From: JASMTM01 sp046483075
Lineage (GTDB): Bacteria > Thermotogota > Thermotogae > Petrotogales > Kosmotogaceae
Length of the DNA: 64,000 nucleotides
Direction: 5' to 3'
Assembly: GCA_046483075.1 (NCBI GenBank)
Contig: JAWODV010000029.1
Span: 50,997 to 114,996, forward strand
Shown: positions 50,584-59,938 of the stretch, piece by piece
Layout: each line of letters begins with the position of its first letter
Position numbering within the stretch: position 1 is the first letter of the stretch
Notes under the pieces: model-generated
What the model was told of the DNA's origin: nothing
Database searches by the model: none
What the model saw: the letters and a program-made list of their open reading frames with translations, nothing else
Position numbers and translations under genes: made by a program

Positions 50584-51786
50584 CTATGCACCAAATTTAT
50601 CCAATCGTAAACTATTTGCCAACATCAAAGGAAGAATATCCAGCGCTTCCATAACTCCCAGCATACCTCTAGAACATTCATATTCATCATATGCATCATT
50701 TGCACCTTTCCTGACATACCTTGATGAAATCATGAAAGGTACAGTATGCCAGCTATGGGACTTGATGGGAACAGGTGTAGAATGGTCTCCTACGACTACT
50801 ATTACATCCGGTTTTAATTCAAGCAAGGATGGTAGATATTGATCAAATTCCTCAATAACTTTAACTTTTTTATTAAAATCGCCATCTTCACCATAAGAGT
50901 CTGTCTTTTTCACGTGAAAGAAAAAGAAGTCAAAATCATTCCAGTGTTCTTTTAATGTTTTTACCTCATCAGCTACGGTTGTACCTGTCTTCAGTACATC
51001 CATGCCAACAAGTTTTGCAAGGCCACGGTACATTGGATAGGTTGCAATTGCTCCAGCTGACAGCTTATAGACATCCGAAAAACCAGGCATATCCGGATGC
51101 TTGGAAAAACCTCTCAATAAGGCAAAATTCATTTTTTTCTCATCAGCAAGAACCTCTTTTACCTTTTTCATAAATTTATTAACTATTTCAGCTGTTTTTT
51201 TTGCACGTTCATCCATTGGTTCGGCAAAAAGAATAGGTTTGCCTTCTTTCTGAGGATCAGCATCTGATAATCTTTCATCAAGATTCTTACCGGTAAACTT
51301 AACTACAAAACGATGCTCTTTACCGGGATATAGAGAGATTTTCACTCCATCAATTTCTTTTATCTCTTTAGATAGTTTATCTACTATTTTGGAGCTTACC
51401 TCAGTTGATGGTCTTCCGGCTCTTCTATCAACGATTGTTTCACCTTCAACAGTTGCAAAATTAGCCCGCGCCACAAGGTCATTCCCCTCGACTTCAACAT
51501 CTATTCCAAGCGCCTCAAGAATTCCTCTGCCAATACGGTACTTTAAAGGATCATAACCAAAAAGACCGAGATGACCGGGGCCACTTCCCGGGGTAATACC
51601 CCTAATTACAGGTATAGTAAGTCCAAGTTCTGATTCAGTCGCTAGTTTATCAAGATTTGGTTTGTTTGCTGCCTGGAGTGGTGTTTTCCCTTCATAAGGA
51701 ATATCACCTATCCCATCCATTACCACCATGAGTAATTTTGTTTCATTGCTAAATGAAAGTTCTTTAATAAGCTCCTGTCTATCCAT
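50584..51786 (-). CDS. apgM: Archaeal-type cofactor-independent phosphoglycerate mutase
   Basis: It interconverts 3- and 2-phosphoglycerate in glycolysis. ATG 51786 is nine bases after AGGAGG; 400 residues. Seen: MVVMDGIGDIPYEGKTPLQAA with the metal aspartate, GPGHLGLFGYDPLKYRIGRG with the catalytic region, ADQPEKEGKP-like DPQKEGKP, FFFFHVKKTDSYGEDGDFN, VVGDHSTPVPIKSHSWHTVP. It belongs to the alkaline-phosphatase superfamily. Confidence 0.93.
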   Translation of the reverse strand: MDRQELIKELSFSNETKLLMVVMDGIGDIPYEGKTPLQAANKPNLDKLATESELGLTIPVIRGITPGSGPGHLGLFGYDPLKYRIGRGILEALGIDVEVEGNDLVARANFATVEGETIVDRRAGRPSTEVSSKIVDKLSKEIKEIDGVKISLYPGKEHRFVVKFTGKNLDERLSDADPQKEGKPILFAEPMDERAKKTAEIVNKFMKKVKEVLADEKKMNFALLRGFSKHPDMPGFSDVYKLSAGAIATYPMYRGLAKLVGMDVLKTGTTVADEVKTLKEHWNDFDFFFFHVKKTDSYGEDGDFNKKVKVIEEFDQYLPSLLELKPDVIVVVGDHSTPVPIKSHSWHTVPFMISSRYVRKGANDAYDEYECSRGMLGVMEALDILPLMLANSLRLDKFGA

Positions 51787-51886
51787 ATACTCATTCCTCC
51801 TTTTTTGTTCATACTGTTGAAATTTTACCACGCAAATCATTACCAACACATGCTAAAATGAATATGATTAATATGGAGGGCTGAAC

Positions 51887-52948
51887 GTGCACTTTTATAA
51901 TAATGTGGTTCTGATGGGTTATTATGGTTATTCTAATTTTGGAGACGATCTTCTATTTTTGACAACATTACACATCATCTCAAAAAATTCTAATATACAG
52001 AATGTATTTGTTCCTGCTCCCAAACGTCTAAAACACTTAAGAGATCTCTTCCCGAATAATCTAAATGTTGAAATTATTGATCGATACAATCCTTTTTCTG
52101 TTGTCAGAGCCATAAATAAATCCCGGGTCACGATCTTTGGCGGAGGTAATTTATTTCAGGATGAAACAAGCAATCGTAGTTTCATGTACTATTATTTCAC
52201 AGCAAAACGTACGCTTTCCGTTAACCATCCTTTACTTTTGCTATCACAGGGATTCGGCCCCATTAAAAATCCAAAAAATCTACAACGATTGAACTCAATC
52301 GTTAATTCTCATTTAACAACCGGATTATTGAGAGACAAAAGTTCCTTTCGTTATGCATCAATAAATTCTAAAAATTTCAAGTTAGGAGTAGATTACGGTC
52401 CACTTTTTTTACTACACAATGCAGAATTTTCTAATCAGTCAAAAGATAAAAAAATGGCTACACTTGTACTTAAAAGTGCTATTCGAATAGACGAAATAAT
52501 AAAACAACTGAAAGATAATGGAATAGAAAGGATCTTTATAACAGGATTTCAAAACCACAGAGAAAAGTCAATAATTTCATCATCTTCGTTAGTTGCAAAA
52601 AGATATGATCTTGAGATTTTAGAAAATTCAGACAAATGGATGGATATTTTAAAAAACATCTCCAAATCACAGATTGTAATTACTGAAAGACTTCATGGAG
52701 GACTTTTGTCATTATTTTATGGTGTGCCTTTTATCTGGCTCAAGGGTGAAAAACTGGATGAAGTACTATCCTCGACGATAGATGACTACAACCTATCATA
52801 TTCTTCCGAGCTTGGTGATATGGGAAAACTTATAAACAAAGCATTGGATATCGGAAGTTTACATATAGCCTCAAAAAAATATAGATCGCTTTTAAAGGAA
52901 ACAGAACAAAAATCAATAGCAATTTTGAAGGATATAATCAATGATTAA
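51887..52948 (+). CDS. csaB: Polysaccharide pyruvyl transferase CsaB
   Basis: CsaB adds pyruvate ketals to cell-wall polymers that then bind SLH-domain surface proteins. The 353 residues start at GTG 51887, with GGAGG seven bases upstream. Seen: LMGYYGYSNFGDDLLF, RVTIFGGGNLFQDETS, LSQGFGPIKNP, LLRDKSSFRYA and ERLHGGLLSLFYGVPFIWL. In Thermotogota the toga sheath contains SLH proteins, so this may anchor the outer sheath; that is inference. Confidence 0.9.
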   Translation: MHFYNNVVLMGYYGYSNFGDDLLFLTTLHIISKNSNIQNVFVPAPKRLKHLRDLFPNNLNVEIIDRYNPFSVVRAINKSRVTIFGGGNLFQDETSNRSFMYYYFTAKRTLSVNHPLLLLSQGFGPIKNPKNLQRLNSIVNSHLTTGLLRDKSSFRYASINSKNFKLGVDYGPLFLLHNAEFSNQSKDKKMATLVLKSAIRIDEIIKQLKDNGIERIFITGFQNHREKSIISSSSLVAKRYDLEILENSDKWMDILKNISKSQIVITERLHGGLLSLFYGVPFIWLKGEKLDEVLSSTIDDYNLSYSSELGDMGKLINKALDIGSLHIASKKYRSLLKETEQKSIAILKDIIND

Positions 52949-54116
52949 TAAACAAGACAGGCTTATTCTCAAAAAAAATATTAAAAAGAGAATTGCCGGT
53001 GGTCACCCATGGATATATTCAAATGAAATCTACTACGAACCTGATTTACCTTATGGTTCAATTGTGGATGTATTTAATCATTCAAATTATTTTATTGGCA
53101 AGGGATTTTACTGTAAAAATTCAAAAATTCGTGTTCGATTGATTACCAGAAAATATGAAAAGATAGATGCAGATTTTTTCAAAAAAAGAATTAAAAAGGC
53201 CTTGTCAATAAGAAAAAAATATTTACCGGTTGAAAAACATAGGGTTATGAGAATTGTGTACGCTGATGCTGATTACTTGCCTGGATTAATTGTTGATTGT
53301 TACGGAGATTATCTTGTTGTGCAGTTCAATAATAAAGGGATAAAAAAATTTAGAAATTTACTCATTGAAATTCTGGACAACTTGTTCAATCCAAAAGGCA
53401 TTTTCCAGAATTCGATTTATAACAAAGATGAAGAGAACGTTCCGGAAAGTGGCTGGATTTCTGGAAAAGGAGACGAATTGATCCCCTTTAAAATTGATGG
53501 AGTGATTTATTTCGCAGATACGCTGGGACAGGGTACCGGATTCTATCTTGATCAGAGGGATCACGCTGAATACCTTACCAGATACGCAAGTGAAAAGAAT
53601 ATTCTTGATCTTTTCTCATATACAGGTAATTTCGCCTTAAGAATGCTAAAAAGTGGAGCATCACACGCTACTCTTGTAGATAACTCAGAAAGAGCGCTAG
53701 AAGTAGCAAAAGAAACGTGCAAATACAACAACGTTAAAGATAAAATTACCATAATTAATGAAAATGTTTTTGAATACATTAACAATGAAAACATCAGAGC
53801 GAACTTAATCGTACTTGATCCTCCATCACTAGGAAAATCAATAAGAAATAAGAGTATAAAACTGAATAGTTATAAAGAACTAAATATTCGGGCTATAAAT
53901 ACACTTCCAAATGATGGTATACTGGGGACAACGTGTAGATCTTATAATGTTAAGTGGTCATCATGGAACGAAAATATAAACAAAGCGTTCATTGACACAA
54001 ATAGAATTGGTCGATTATTATATATGTATGGACAGTCGATAGACTTTTCACCGTTAAGCTGTATATACGAAACTTCTTACTTGAAGTTTAATGTATATAT
54101 GATAGAAAGAATATAG
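52941..54116 (+). CDS. RlmI-like class I rRNA cytosine methyltransferase with PUA domain
   Basis: The 391 residues have an N-terminal PUA domain (AGGHPWIYSNEIYYEPDLPYGSIVDV in parts), a central RlmI-type beta region, and a SAM methyltransferase domain. Seen: GTGFYLDQRDHA, ILDLFSYTGNFALRML, LDPPSLGKS, and a cysteine in TTCRSYN that fits the catalytic position. RlmI methylates C1962 of E. coli 23S rRNA. The start overlaps csaB by 8 bp. Confidence 0.9.
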   Translation: MINKQDRLILKKNIKKRIAGGHPWIYSNEIYYEPDLPYGSIVDVFNHSNYFIGKGFYCKNSKIRVRLITRKYEKIDADFFKKRIKKALSIRKKYLPVEKHRVMRIVYADADYLPGLIVDCYGDYLVVQFNNKGIKKFRNLLIEILDNLFNPKGIFQNSIYNKDEENVPESGWISGKGDELIPFKIDGVIYFADTLGQGTGFYLDQRDHAEYLTRYASEKNILDLFSYTGNFALRMLKSGASHATLVDNSERALEVAKETCKYNNVKDKITIINENVFEYINNENIRANLIVLDPPSLGKSIRNKSIKLNSYKELNIRAINTLPNDGILGTTCRSYNVKWSSWNENINKAFIDTNRIGRLLYMYGQSIDFSPLSCIYETSYLKFNVYMIERI

Positions 54117-54145
54117 ACAAACAATTTGTATCGATTAAATTGATG

Positions 54146-54151
54146 TATAAT
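54146..54151 (+). promoter_or_regulatory. Candidate -10 box of the minD-minE operon
   Basis: A perfect TATAAT lies 50 bases before minD in the 85-base gap after the RlmI-like gene. A -35 box is not clear; TTGTAT is 14 bases upstream. Confidence 0.4.
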
Positions 54152-54201
54152 AGTTTAACAGAAGTTCTATCCTCGATTTGTTTTTGTGGAGGTTGATATG
54201 A

Positions 54202-55020
54202 ATGGCCAAGATATATGTGGTTACTTCAGGCAAAGGTGGTGTTGGTAAAACCACCATAACGGCCAATATCGGTTGTGCTCTTGCGTCATTTGGTGAAAAA
54301 GTATGTTTGATTGATGCTGATGTTGGTTTAAAGAATCTCGATATTGCCCTCGGTCTTGAAAACCGTGTTGTTCACACCATACTGGATGTAGTAAACGGAA
54401 AAGTATCACCAAAAGAGGCTCTGGTAAGGCACAAACAATTTAAAGAACTTCACTTACTGGCAGCTTCTCAGATAGCTACAAAAGAAATGCTTTCCCCTGA
54501 AGATATGAAAAGAATAACCTCAGAACTATATAACGATTTTGATTACATAATAGTTGATTCACCTGCTGGAATTGAAAGAGGTTTTAGAAATGCTATAGCC
54601 CCAGCGGAAAGAGCTCTGGTAATTACCACACCTGAACTCCCCGCAATAACAGATGCTGACAGGGTAATTGGACTTCTTGACAATGCCGGTATTCGAGAAG
54701 AAAATGTCAGACTAATTATCAACAGATTTAAAGCTCGAATGGTAAAACGAGGAGACATGTTGACAACAGAGGATATTAAGGAGAACTTAGCTGTAGATTT
54801 ATTAGGAATTATTCCTGACAGTGAGGATATAATTGTATCTTCAAATAGAGGAATTCCTGTTATTTTAAACGGTAATAAAGGTCGAAAAAGCATAGGTCGT
54901 GTTTTTGAGCATATCGCTTCACGTCTGAGAGGAGAATTGCTTTCAATTGAGAAGGATCTTGAAAGCACACCTAACAAAGGCTTCCTTGAATTGATAAAAC
55001 GCATTTTCGGGCGCAATTGA
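54202..55020 (+). CDS. minD: Septum-site determining ATPase MinD
   Basis: MinD places the division site together with MinC and MinE. The 272 residues have the deviant Walker A GKGGVGKTT, LIDADVGLKNLDIALGLE, YDFDYIIVDSPAGIERGF-type DYIIVDSPAGIE, and a C-terminal amphipathic membrane helix (ELIKRIFGRN). The ATG is nine bases after GGAGG. minC is not in the window. Confidence 0.95.
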   Translation: MAKIYVVTSGKGGVGKTTITANIGCALASFGEKVCLIDADVGLKNLDIALGLENRVVHTILDVVNGKVSPKEALVRHKQFKELHLLAASQIATKEMLSPEDMKRITSELYNDFDYIIVDSPAGIERGFRNAIAPAERALVITTPELPAITDADRVIGLLDNAGIREENVRLIINRFKARMVKRGDMLTTEDIKENLAVDLLGIIPDSEDIIVSSNRGIPVILNGNKGRKSIGRVFEHIASRLRGELLSIEKDLESTPNKGFLELIKRIFGRN

Positions 55021-55034
55021 GAGGAGTTGATAGC

Positions 55035-55310
55035 ATGTTCTTTGGACTATTCAGAAGAAAGAAAAAGAAAGAAGGAAGCAGAAAAGATGCAAAAGATCGT
55101 CTTCAGGCAATTGTTTCCGGACGCAGACATTCGGTACCTGTGCGTGAAGTGATTTCCCACGAAGTTGTTGGTACGCCTGACAAAGACATGCTCGGACAGA
55201 TCAAGAGGTATGTTGCACAACGTTTTAAAGTAGAAGAAGAAAATGTTCGCGTACAGCTTGAAGAGCATAATGGTTATGTAGTAATAATTACAAATGTAGT
55301 TTTTCATTAA
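55035..55310 (+). CDS. minE: Cell division topological specificity factor MinE
   Basis: MinE stimulates the MinD ATPase and drives pole-to-pole oscillation. ATG 55035 lies eight bases after GAGGAG; 91 residues. Seen: the membrane-binding N-terminus MFFGLFRRKKKK, the anti-MinCD helix with AKDRLQAIVSGRR, and the C-terminal specificity part (DMLGQIKRYVAQRFKVEEENVRVQLE). It follows minD by 14 bases. Confidence 0.93.
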   Translation: MFFGLFRRKKKKEGSRKDAKDRLQAIVSGRRHSVPVREVISHEVVGTPDKDMLGQIKRYVAQRFKVEEENVRVQLEEHNGYVVIITNVVFH

Positions 55311-55322
55311 AGGGATGGTTTT

Positions 55323-55712
55323 ATGATTATACATAAAAACGTCAAAACAACAAAAAGAAATGAATTTGTTAATATAACGTCAATGATACAAAAAGCGTTA
55401 TCAGAAATCGATAAGGAAGATGGTTGTGTGACTGTTTATGTACCACATACCACTGCCGGAGTAACAATCAATGAAAGTGCTGATCCAGACGTTGTTAAAG
55501 ATATACTCAACCATCTTGAAGAAATGGTTCCTCCTAATAAAGGTTACGCTCATCTTGAAGGAAATGCGGATGCTCACATAAAATCAAGCCTGATAGGTTG
55601 TTCAATTTCTATCCCCTACGAAAATGGAAAGCTTCATTTAGGAACCTGGCAGGGAATATTTTTCTGCGAATTCGATGGGCCAAGAAACAGAAAGTTAATT
55701 ATTCACATTTAG
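55323..55712 (+). CDS. YjbQ/UPF0047 family protein
   Basis: The 129 residues match the YjbQ family: TVYVPHTTAGVTINESADPDVVKDIL, GYAHLEGNADAHIKSSLIG, and GKLHLGTWQGIFFCEFDGPR. Members have a small thiamine-phosphate synthase activity in vitro, and the true role is unknown. The conserved histidines could bind metal. The gene ends the minD-minE operon before a strong terminator. Confidence 0.9.
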   Translation: MIIHKNVKTTKRNEFVNITSMIQKALSEIDKEDGCVTVYVPHTTAGVTINESADPDVVKDILNHLEEMVPPNKGYAHLEGNADAHIKSSLIGCSISIPYENGKLHLGTWQGIFFCEFDGPRNRKLIIHI

Positions 55713-55764
55713 TGAATATAATTTTTATTGCAATCATAATATGACTTATCTAAAGTATCAATGA

Positions 55765-55793
55765 AAAGAACCCGACTTTTGTCGGGTTCTTTG
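55765..55793. terminator. Bidirectional terminator between yjbQ and the coiled-coil gene
   Basis: AAAGAACCCGAC (55765-55776) pairs with GTCGGGTTCTTT (55781-55792) around TTTT. The 12-bp stem carries its own T-run and works for the two convergent operons. Confidence 0.85.
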
Positions 55794-55804
55794 AAATATT
55801 GTAA

Positions 55805-56239
55805 CTAGTAAATCAGATTGTTATCATCTTTATTCTTTTTCTGCTGGTCACCTTTAATCTGATTTACAAAATTAGCTGGGGCTACATCGATAACCTTGTC
55901 GTTTTCCATAGCATCTTTCACTTTATTACGATACTCTTCCATTCGTTTTCTTATTTCTTCTACATCACCTTTCAGCCACTTTATCAATCCATCTGTCACA
56001 TTATCAATCGCCTCATCGATAGAAGCTTCTTCGTTTATTAAACCAGCTTTTTTTGAAATCTCAAATTCCTCTTTAACTGCGCTTCTAATAACTTCTTCAT
56101 CAATATCCTCGTCGTCATTCTGTTCTTTATATAATCTGAAAAGAACATTAGATTTAACTCTCAGATCGTCAACAGTGGCTTCCAAAGATTCAACCTTGGA
56201 AAGCAAAGAGGTAAGAATATCTTCCAATGATACCTGCAT
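55805..56239 (-). CDS. Small acidic coiled-coil protein of unknown function
   Basis: The 144-residue protein starts with LEDILTSLLSKVESLEATVDDLR, a heptad-like coiled coil, and continues with charged helices (DEEVIRSAVKEEFEI, KWLKGDVEEIRKRMEEYRNKVK). The C-terminus is hydrophilic and lysine-rich. There is no signal peptide and no known motif. It lies 4 bases after the ABC permease gene in the same operon, so it could assist the exporter or be an unrelated passenger. Confidence 0.7.
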   Translation of the reverse strand: MQVSLEDILTSLLSKVESLEATVDDLRVKSNVLFRLYKEQNDDEDIDEEVIRSAVKEEFEISKKAGLINEEASIDEAIDNVTDGLIKWLKGDVEEIRKRMEEYRNKVKDAMENDKVIDVAPANFVNQIKGDQQKKNKDDNNLIY

Positions 56240-56243
56240 TTTT

Positions 56244-57773
56244 TCACATCCTTTCTTTTATTCTAATAATATATTTTTTCAACATTCTGCTTGTCACAAG
56301 CAAACTTAGCGTACTTGTAATAACAGGAATACCAATTCCCAATATGCATGATAACACAATATTTTCCTTAAATATTAACAAATCAGTATTTTCTAATGAA
56401 TTTATGAATAACGTTAGCACAACTATGTTCCCAAAACCTATAATAAAAGAAATTATTTCAAGTAAAAGCGTTGAGGAAAAACCCAGACGTTTCTTGTTAA
56501 CTCCAGATTTATAGGCATTTGAAGAAAAATAGAACACAGTTCCCAATTTTGCAGAAATCAAAAATGTAAAAAAAGCTCCGGGAACAATAAAAAAGTGAGC
56601 TAAACTCACATCTGAAATAAATATAGCAACTGTAAGTAATCCAGAAAAAAGTAACGTATATACTCCTGCTATTAGCAAACACTTGTTATTAAGCATTCTA
56701 CGAAAGCTTACAGGCAAATAAGCAGGGAAAGGCCATGCCAGAAATTCTGCAGAAAGCATTATAACTACCATTTGAGAAGTGTACAATGTTGAGATAAGCA
56801 ACATCACTATTATTGTTGATAAAAATTGACGGGTAATTACCAATATTATTGCTGAAAATAGAACAGGATAAAGGAGAAAAAAAACAGCATTTTCTCCTCT
56901 AAAAAGAAGAAGAAATTCTTTTTTTACAGCAGTCATAGCTTTCTTCTCAGGTATTTTCTCTTCTTTGCCCCTGGATGAAGGTTCAAAAATAAAGGTACTT
57001 GCAACACGAATGGACATTCTTATTAACCATATATCAAATATCACAAGTAACAACCACTCAATTAAGCCCCCTTTTGCAGCTAACATCACCCAGGTAGATG
57101 GTAGCAATTTTAACTGGCTAACAGTTAAAAAGGCATTTTCACTACCAATATTAACTGAACCAAGAAGTGAAATCATTAGTAAGAAAACTCCAGCATTTAA
57201 TAAGGTTAAAAAACCGCTTAGTTTCTTTGCAGTTGTTCTCGAAACAAAGCTGCCGATTAATCTGCTGATTGGAACTGAAAGCCCCATTGCAAAAACAAAA
57301 CCAAGAATAGCTGCCATTGAAGATAGCAGAACATTTATGCCTCCCTTTGATAGACCATAAACAAAGGCAACAGAAAAGTATAAAGCAAAACTGACGAAAG
57401 TTCCCAAAAAGGCTTCGAAGAATTTATAAAAGAAAATTGATGATCTGGAAATAGGAAATTTTAGCAGAAAACCAATCTCATCTTCATCATACAGGTTATA
57501 AATAAAATAAGGAATTTGATTCAGTATTGCAAGTATCAAAAGGATTAAAGAAAAAAAGGAAAAGTAAGCATCTGCAAGCGTTAAAAATGATTCATCTCCA
57601 AACACCTTTATCCGATCAAGCTCTTTAAAGAAATCTATGGTAGGTAAAAATGCCAGACAAAATATCGCAAGAATGATTACCAAATATAGAATAGGTAGTT
57701 TCCTGAAATTCTTATTTCTATTTATTGAGGTATTTTTCAGCCTATATTTTACAAGAAGAACAAAATCTCCCAT
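56244..57773 (-). CDS. ABC-2 type exporter permease
   Basis: The 509-residue membrane protein has about 12 hydrophobic helices, for example YLVIILAIFCLAFLPTIDFF and SLILLILAILNQIPYFIY, and a soluble region after SGFLTLLNAGVFLLMISLLG. The pattern FPISRSSIFFYKFFEAF is usual for putative ABC exporter permeases. The substrate is unknown. It pairs with the ATPase encoded 35 bases upstream. Confidence 0.85.
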   Translation of the reverse strand: MGDFVLLVKYRLKNTSINRNKNFRKLPILYLVIILAIFCLAFLPTIDFFKELDRIKVFGDESFLTLADAYFSFFSLILLILAILNQIPYFIYNLYDEDEIGFLLKFPISRSSIFFYKFFEAFLGTFVSFALYFSVAFVYGLSKGGINVLLSSMAAILGFVFAMGLSVPISRLIGSFVSRTTAKKLSGFLTLLNAGVFLLMISLLGSVNIGSENAFLTVSQLKLLPSTWVMLAAKGGLIEWLLLVIFDIWLIRMSIRVASTFIFEPSSRGKEEKIPEKKAMTAVKKEFLLLFRGENAVFFLLYPVLFSAIILVITRQFLSTIIVMLLISTLYTSQMVVIMLSAEFLAWPFPAYLPVSFRRMLNNKCLLIAGVYTLLFSGLLTVAIFISDVSLAHFFIVPGAFFTFLISAKLGTVFYFSSNAYKSGVNKKRLGFSSTLLLEIISFIIGFGNIVVLTLFINSLENTDLLIFKENIVLSCILGIGIPVITSTLSLLVTSRMLKKYIIRIKERM

Positions 57774-57808
57774 TATTTACCACCAGATATTCAGATTCTC
57801 TTTTTCTT

Positions 57809-58561
57809 TCAATCAAGTTGATCGATAATATCGCCGAATTCATCTCCACCGGTAAGTTCTAAGAACAAATCTTCAAGGCTCTTATTACCTTTATTCGATA
57901 TTTGACGTAATTGTTCCATTGTTCCTTCAGCTATTAGTTCGCCTTCATTTATTATCCCTATACGATCGCACATTTTTTCAGCTACTTCGAGCACATGGGT
58001 AGTCATAAAAATTGTTGTTTTATTATTGGCCATTTTCCTCAGGAGCAGTTTCAGTAGCTTTGCACTTCTAGCATCAAGACCAACTGTTGGTTCGTCAAGA
58101 AAAATTACTTCTGGTTGTCTCATCAATACAGTTGCCACCATTAACTTTTGTTTCATACCGTGAGAATAATCACCTATAAATTTATTGAGATAATCAATAC
58201 CAAGAATATTGCATATATCGTTTAATCTCTTTTCTACCTCATCAATGTCAACCTTATATATTTCCATGATGAACCTGGCAAACTCATAACCCTTTAAATT
58301 GTCATACATTCTGGGTTCGTCAGGTACTACCCCGATTCTTCTTTTTATATTCATTTCATTGCTGTACATATCCATATTCAATATCTCAATTGAACCTCTA
58401 TCTGGTTTCAGAATACCAGTAAGCATTTTAATCGTCGTTGTTTTTCCAGCTCCATTAGGTCCTAAAAAACCATATATCTCACCAGGAAAAACATCGAGGT
58501 CCATCTCCTTAACAGCAACTAAATCACCAAAGCTTTTTGTGAGCTTTCTTGTTTTGATCAT
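57809..58561 (-). CDS. ABC exporter ATPase
   Basis: The 250-residue ATPase of the ABC-2 (CcmA/DrrA-like) class shows Walker A GPNGAGKTTT, Q-loop VPDEPRMYDNL, signature YSHGMKQKL, Walker B VIFLDEPTVGLD and a H-loop in TTHVLE. It works with the permease encoded just downstream. The export substrate cannot be inferred. It lies 19 bases after dnaB. Confidence 0.92.
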   Translation of the reverse strand: MIKTRKLTKSFGDLVAVKEMDLDVFPGEIYGFLGPNGAGKTTTIKMLTGILKPDRGSIEILNMDMYSNEMNIKRRIGVVPDEPRMYDNLKGYEFARFIMEIYKVDIDEVEKRLNDICNILGIDYLNKFIGDYSHGMKQKLMVATVLMRQPEVIFLDEPTVGLDARSAKLLKLLLRKMANNKTTIFMTTHVLEVAEKMCDRIGIINEGELIAEGTMEQLRQISNKGNKSLEDLFLELTGGDEFGDIIDQLD

Positions 58562-58580
58562 AAATCAGGTCCTCCCATAA

Positions 58581-59933
58581 TTAATCGTACACGTCAGGTG
58601 CTTTATCAAAAAAGGTGGCTATTCGAGGATTAAAAGTAAGTTTAACAACACCTATAGGGCCATTACGTTGTTTTCCAATGATCATTTCTGTTTCATGAGG
58701 CTTATCAAGAGCTTCAGATTTATCTTTATAGTATTCCTCTCTGTAAAGGAAACTCACCATGTCAGCATCCTGTTCTATTGCACCTGATTCCCTTAAATCG
58801 CTCAATCTGGGACGCTTGTTTTCTCTTTGCTCAACAGCTCTTGAAAGCTGTGATAAAGCGACAACTACAACATTCAACTCCCTTGCAAGCAGTTTGAGGG
58901 ACCGGGATATTTCAGATATTTCCTGCTGTCTATTCTCTGCTGAACCTCTAAGATGCATCAACTGCAAATAATCAACAAATAATGCGTCAATATTAAATTC
59001 GGATTTAATTCTTCTGGCTTTTGCTCTCAATGATCTTGGATCAAGGGAAGGTTCATCATCAACAATTATTTTTGATCGGTATAGGGCGTCAGCAGCCCTT
59101 GTCAATAAATCCCATTCATCGGTATTGAGATAACCCGTTCTCACATTATGAAGATCCACTCTTGCTTCAGAACACAAAAGACGCTGAGCAAGTTGTTCTT
59201 TTGTCATCTCCAGACAAAAGTATGCAACGGGGACATCATTCTTTAGTGCCATATTTTTGGCCACGTTTAAAGCAAAGGCTGTCTTTCCCATTGACGGTCT
59301 GGCTGCAACTATTATAAGGTCTGATTTATGAAACCCTGTTGTTATCTTGTCCAGCTGTCTAAAACCGGTAGGAATGCCGGTAACGAGTCCACCTGATTCA
59401 ATTGTTTCAGGTCTGTCTTTTAGTTTCTCCAGGTCTTCAAAAACAGAATTCATGACATGACCCAATTCTCTATAGGATCTTGAAGACTGGCTTTCAGTAA
59501 TCCGAAAGATTACCTTTTCAGCGTTATCAAGCGTTAATTCCGTATCTTCAGATTCATAAGCTTCTTTGGCGATCTTTCCACCTGCATTTATAAGTGCCCG
59601 CAAAAGCGCCTTTTCTTTCACAAGCCTGGCATAATACAGAACATTAGCGGAAGTGGGAACAATATCAGCCAGCTGGACAACTCCAACTTCCCCTCCAACA
59701 TTTTTTAAAGCATCTGTTGAGCGCAATCGTTCAGTTATTGAAACAATATCTACTGGAAATCCATTATCGAAAAGATATTCAATAGAAGCAAAAATCAATT
59801 TATGCTTATGCAGGTAAAAATCATTGGAATTAACAATTTCTATTACTTCAGGCAATGCTTCTGTGTCTATAAGAACACTCCCTATTACTGCTTCTTCAGC
59901 TTCTACACTATGTGGGGGAGTTCTTGGTTCCAT
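58581..59933 (-). CDS. dnaB: Replicative DNA helicase DnaB
   Basis: The hexameric helicase unwinds DNA at the replication fork. ATG 59933 gives the best distance from AGAGGA (450 residues); ATG 59942 and 59939 are possible. Seen: PPHSVEAEEAVIGSVLID, Walker A ARPSMGKTAFALN near 208, EMTKEQLAQRLL, FVDYLQLM, LSQLSRAVEQR with the arginine finger, and the SGAIEQDADMVSFLYR end. No intein is present. Usual neighbours rplI and ssb are absent. Confidence 0.96.
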   Translation of the reverse strand: MEPRTPPHSVEAEEAVIGSVLIDTEALPEVIEIVNSNDFYLHKHKLIFASIEYLFDNGFPVDIVSITERLRSTDALKNVGGEVGVVQLADIVPTSANVLYYARLVKEKALLRALINAGGKIAKEAYESEDTELTLDNAEKVIFRITESQSSRSYRELGHVMNSVFEDLEKLKDRPETIESGGLVTGIPTGFRQLDKITTGFHKSDLIIVAARPSMGKTAFALNVAKNMALKNDVPVAYFCLEMTKEQLAQRLLCSEARVDLHNVRTGYLNTDEWDLLTRAADALYRSKIIVDDEPSLDPRSLRAKARRIKSEFNIDALFVDYLQLMHLRGSAENRQQEISEISRSLKLLARELNVVVVALSQLSRAVEQRENKRPRLSDLRESGAIEQDADMVSFLYREEYYKDKSEALDKPHETEMIIGKQRNGPIGVVKLTFNPRIATFFDKAPDVYD

Positions 59934-59938
59934 ATTCA

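Noticed and set aside
54543..55016. A 157-codon minus-strand frame opposite minD
   Set aside because: MinD is certain on the other strand; the frame is a codon-usage shadow.
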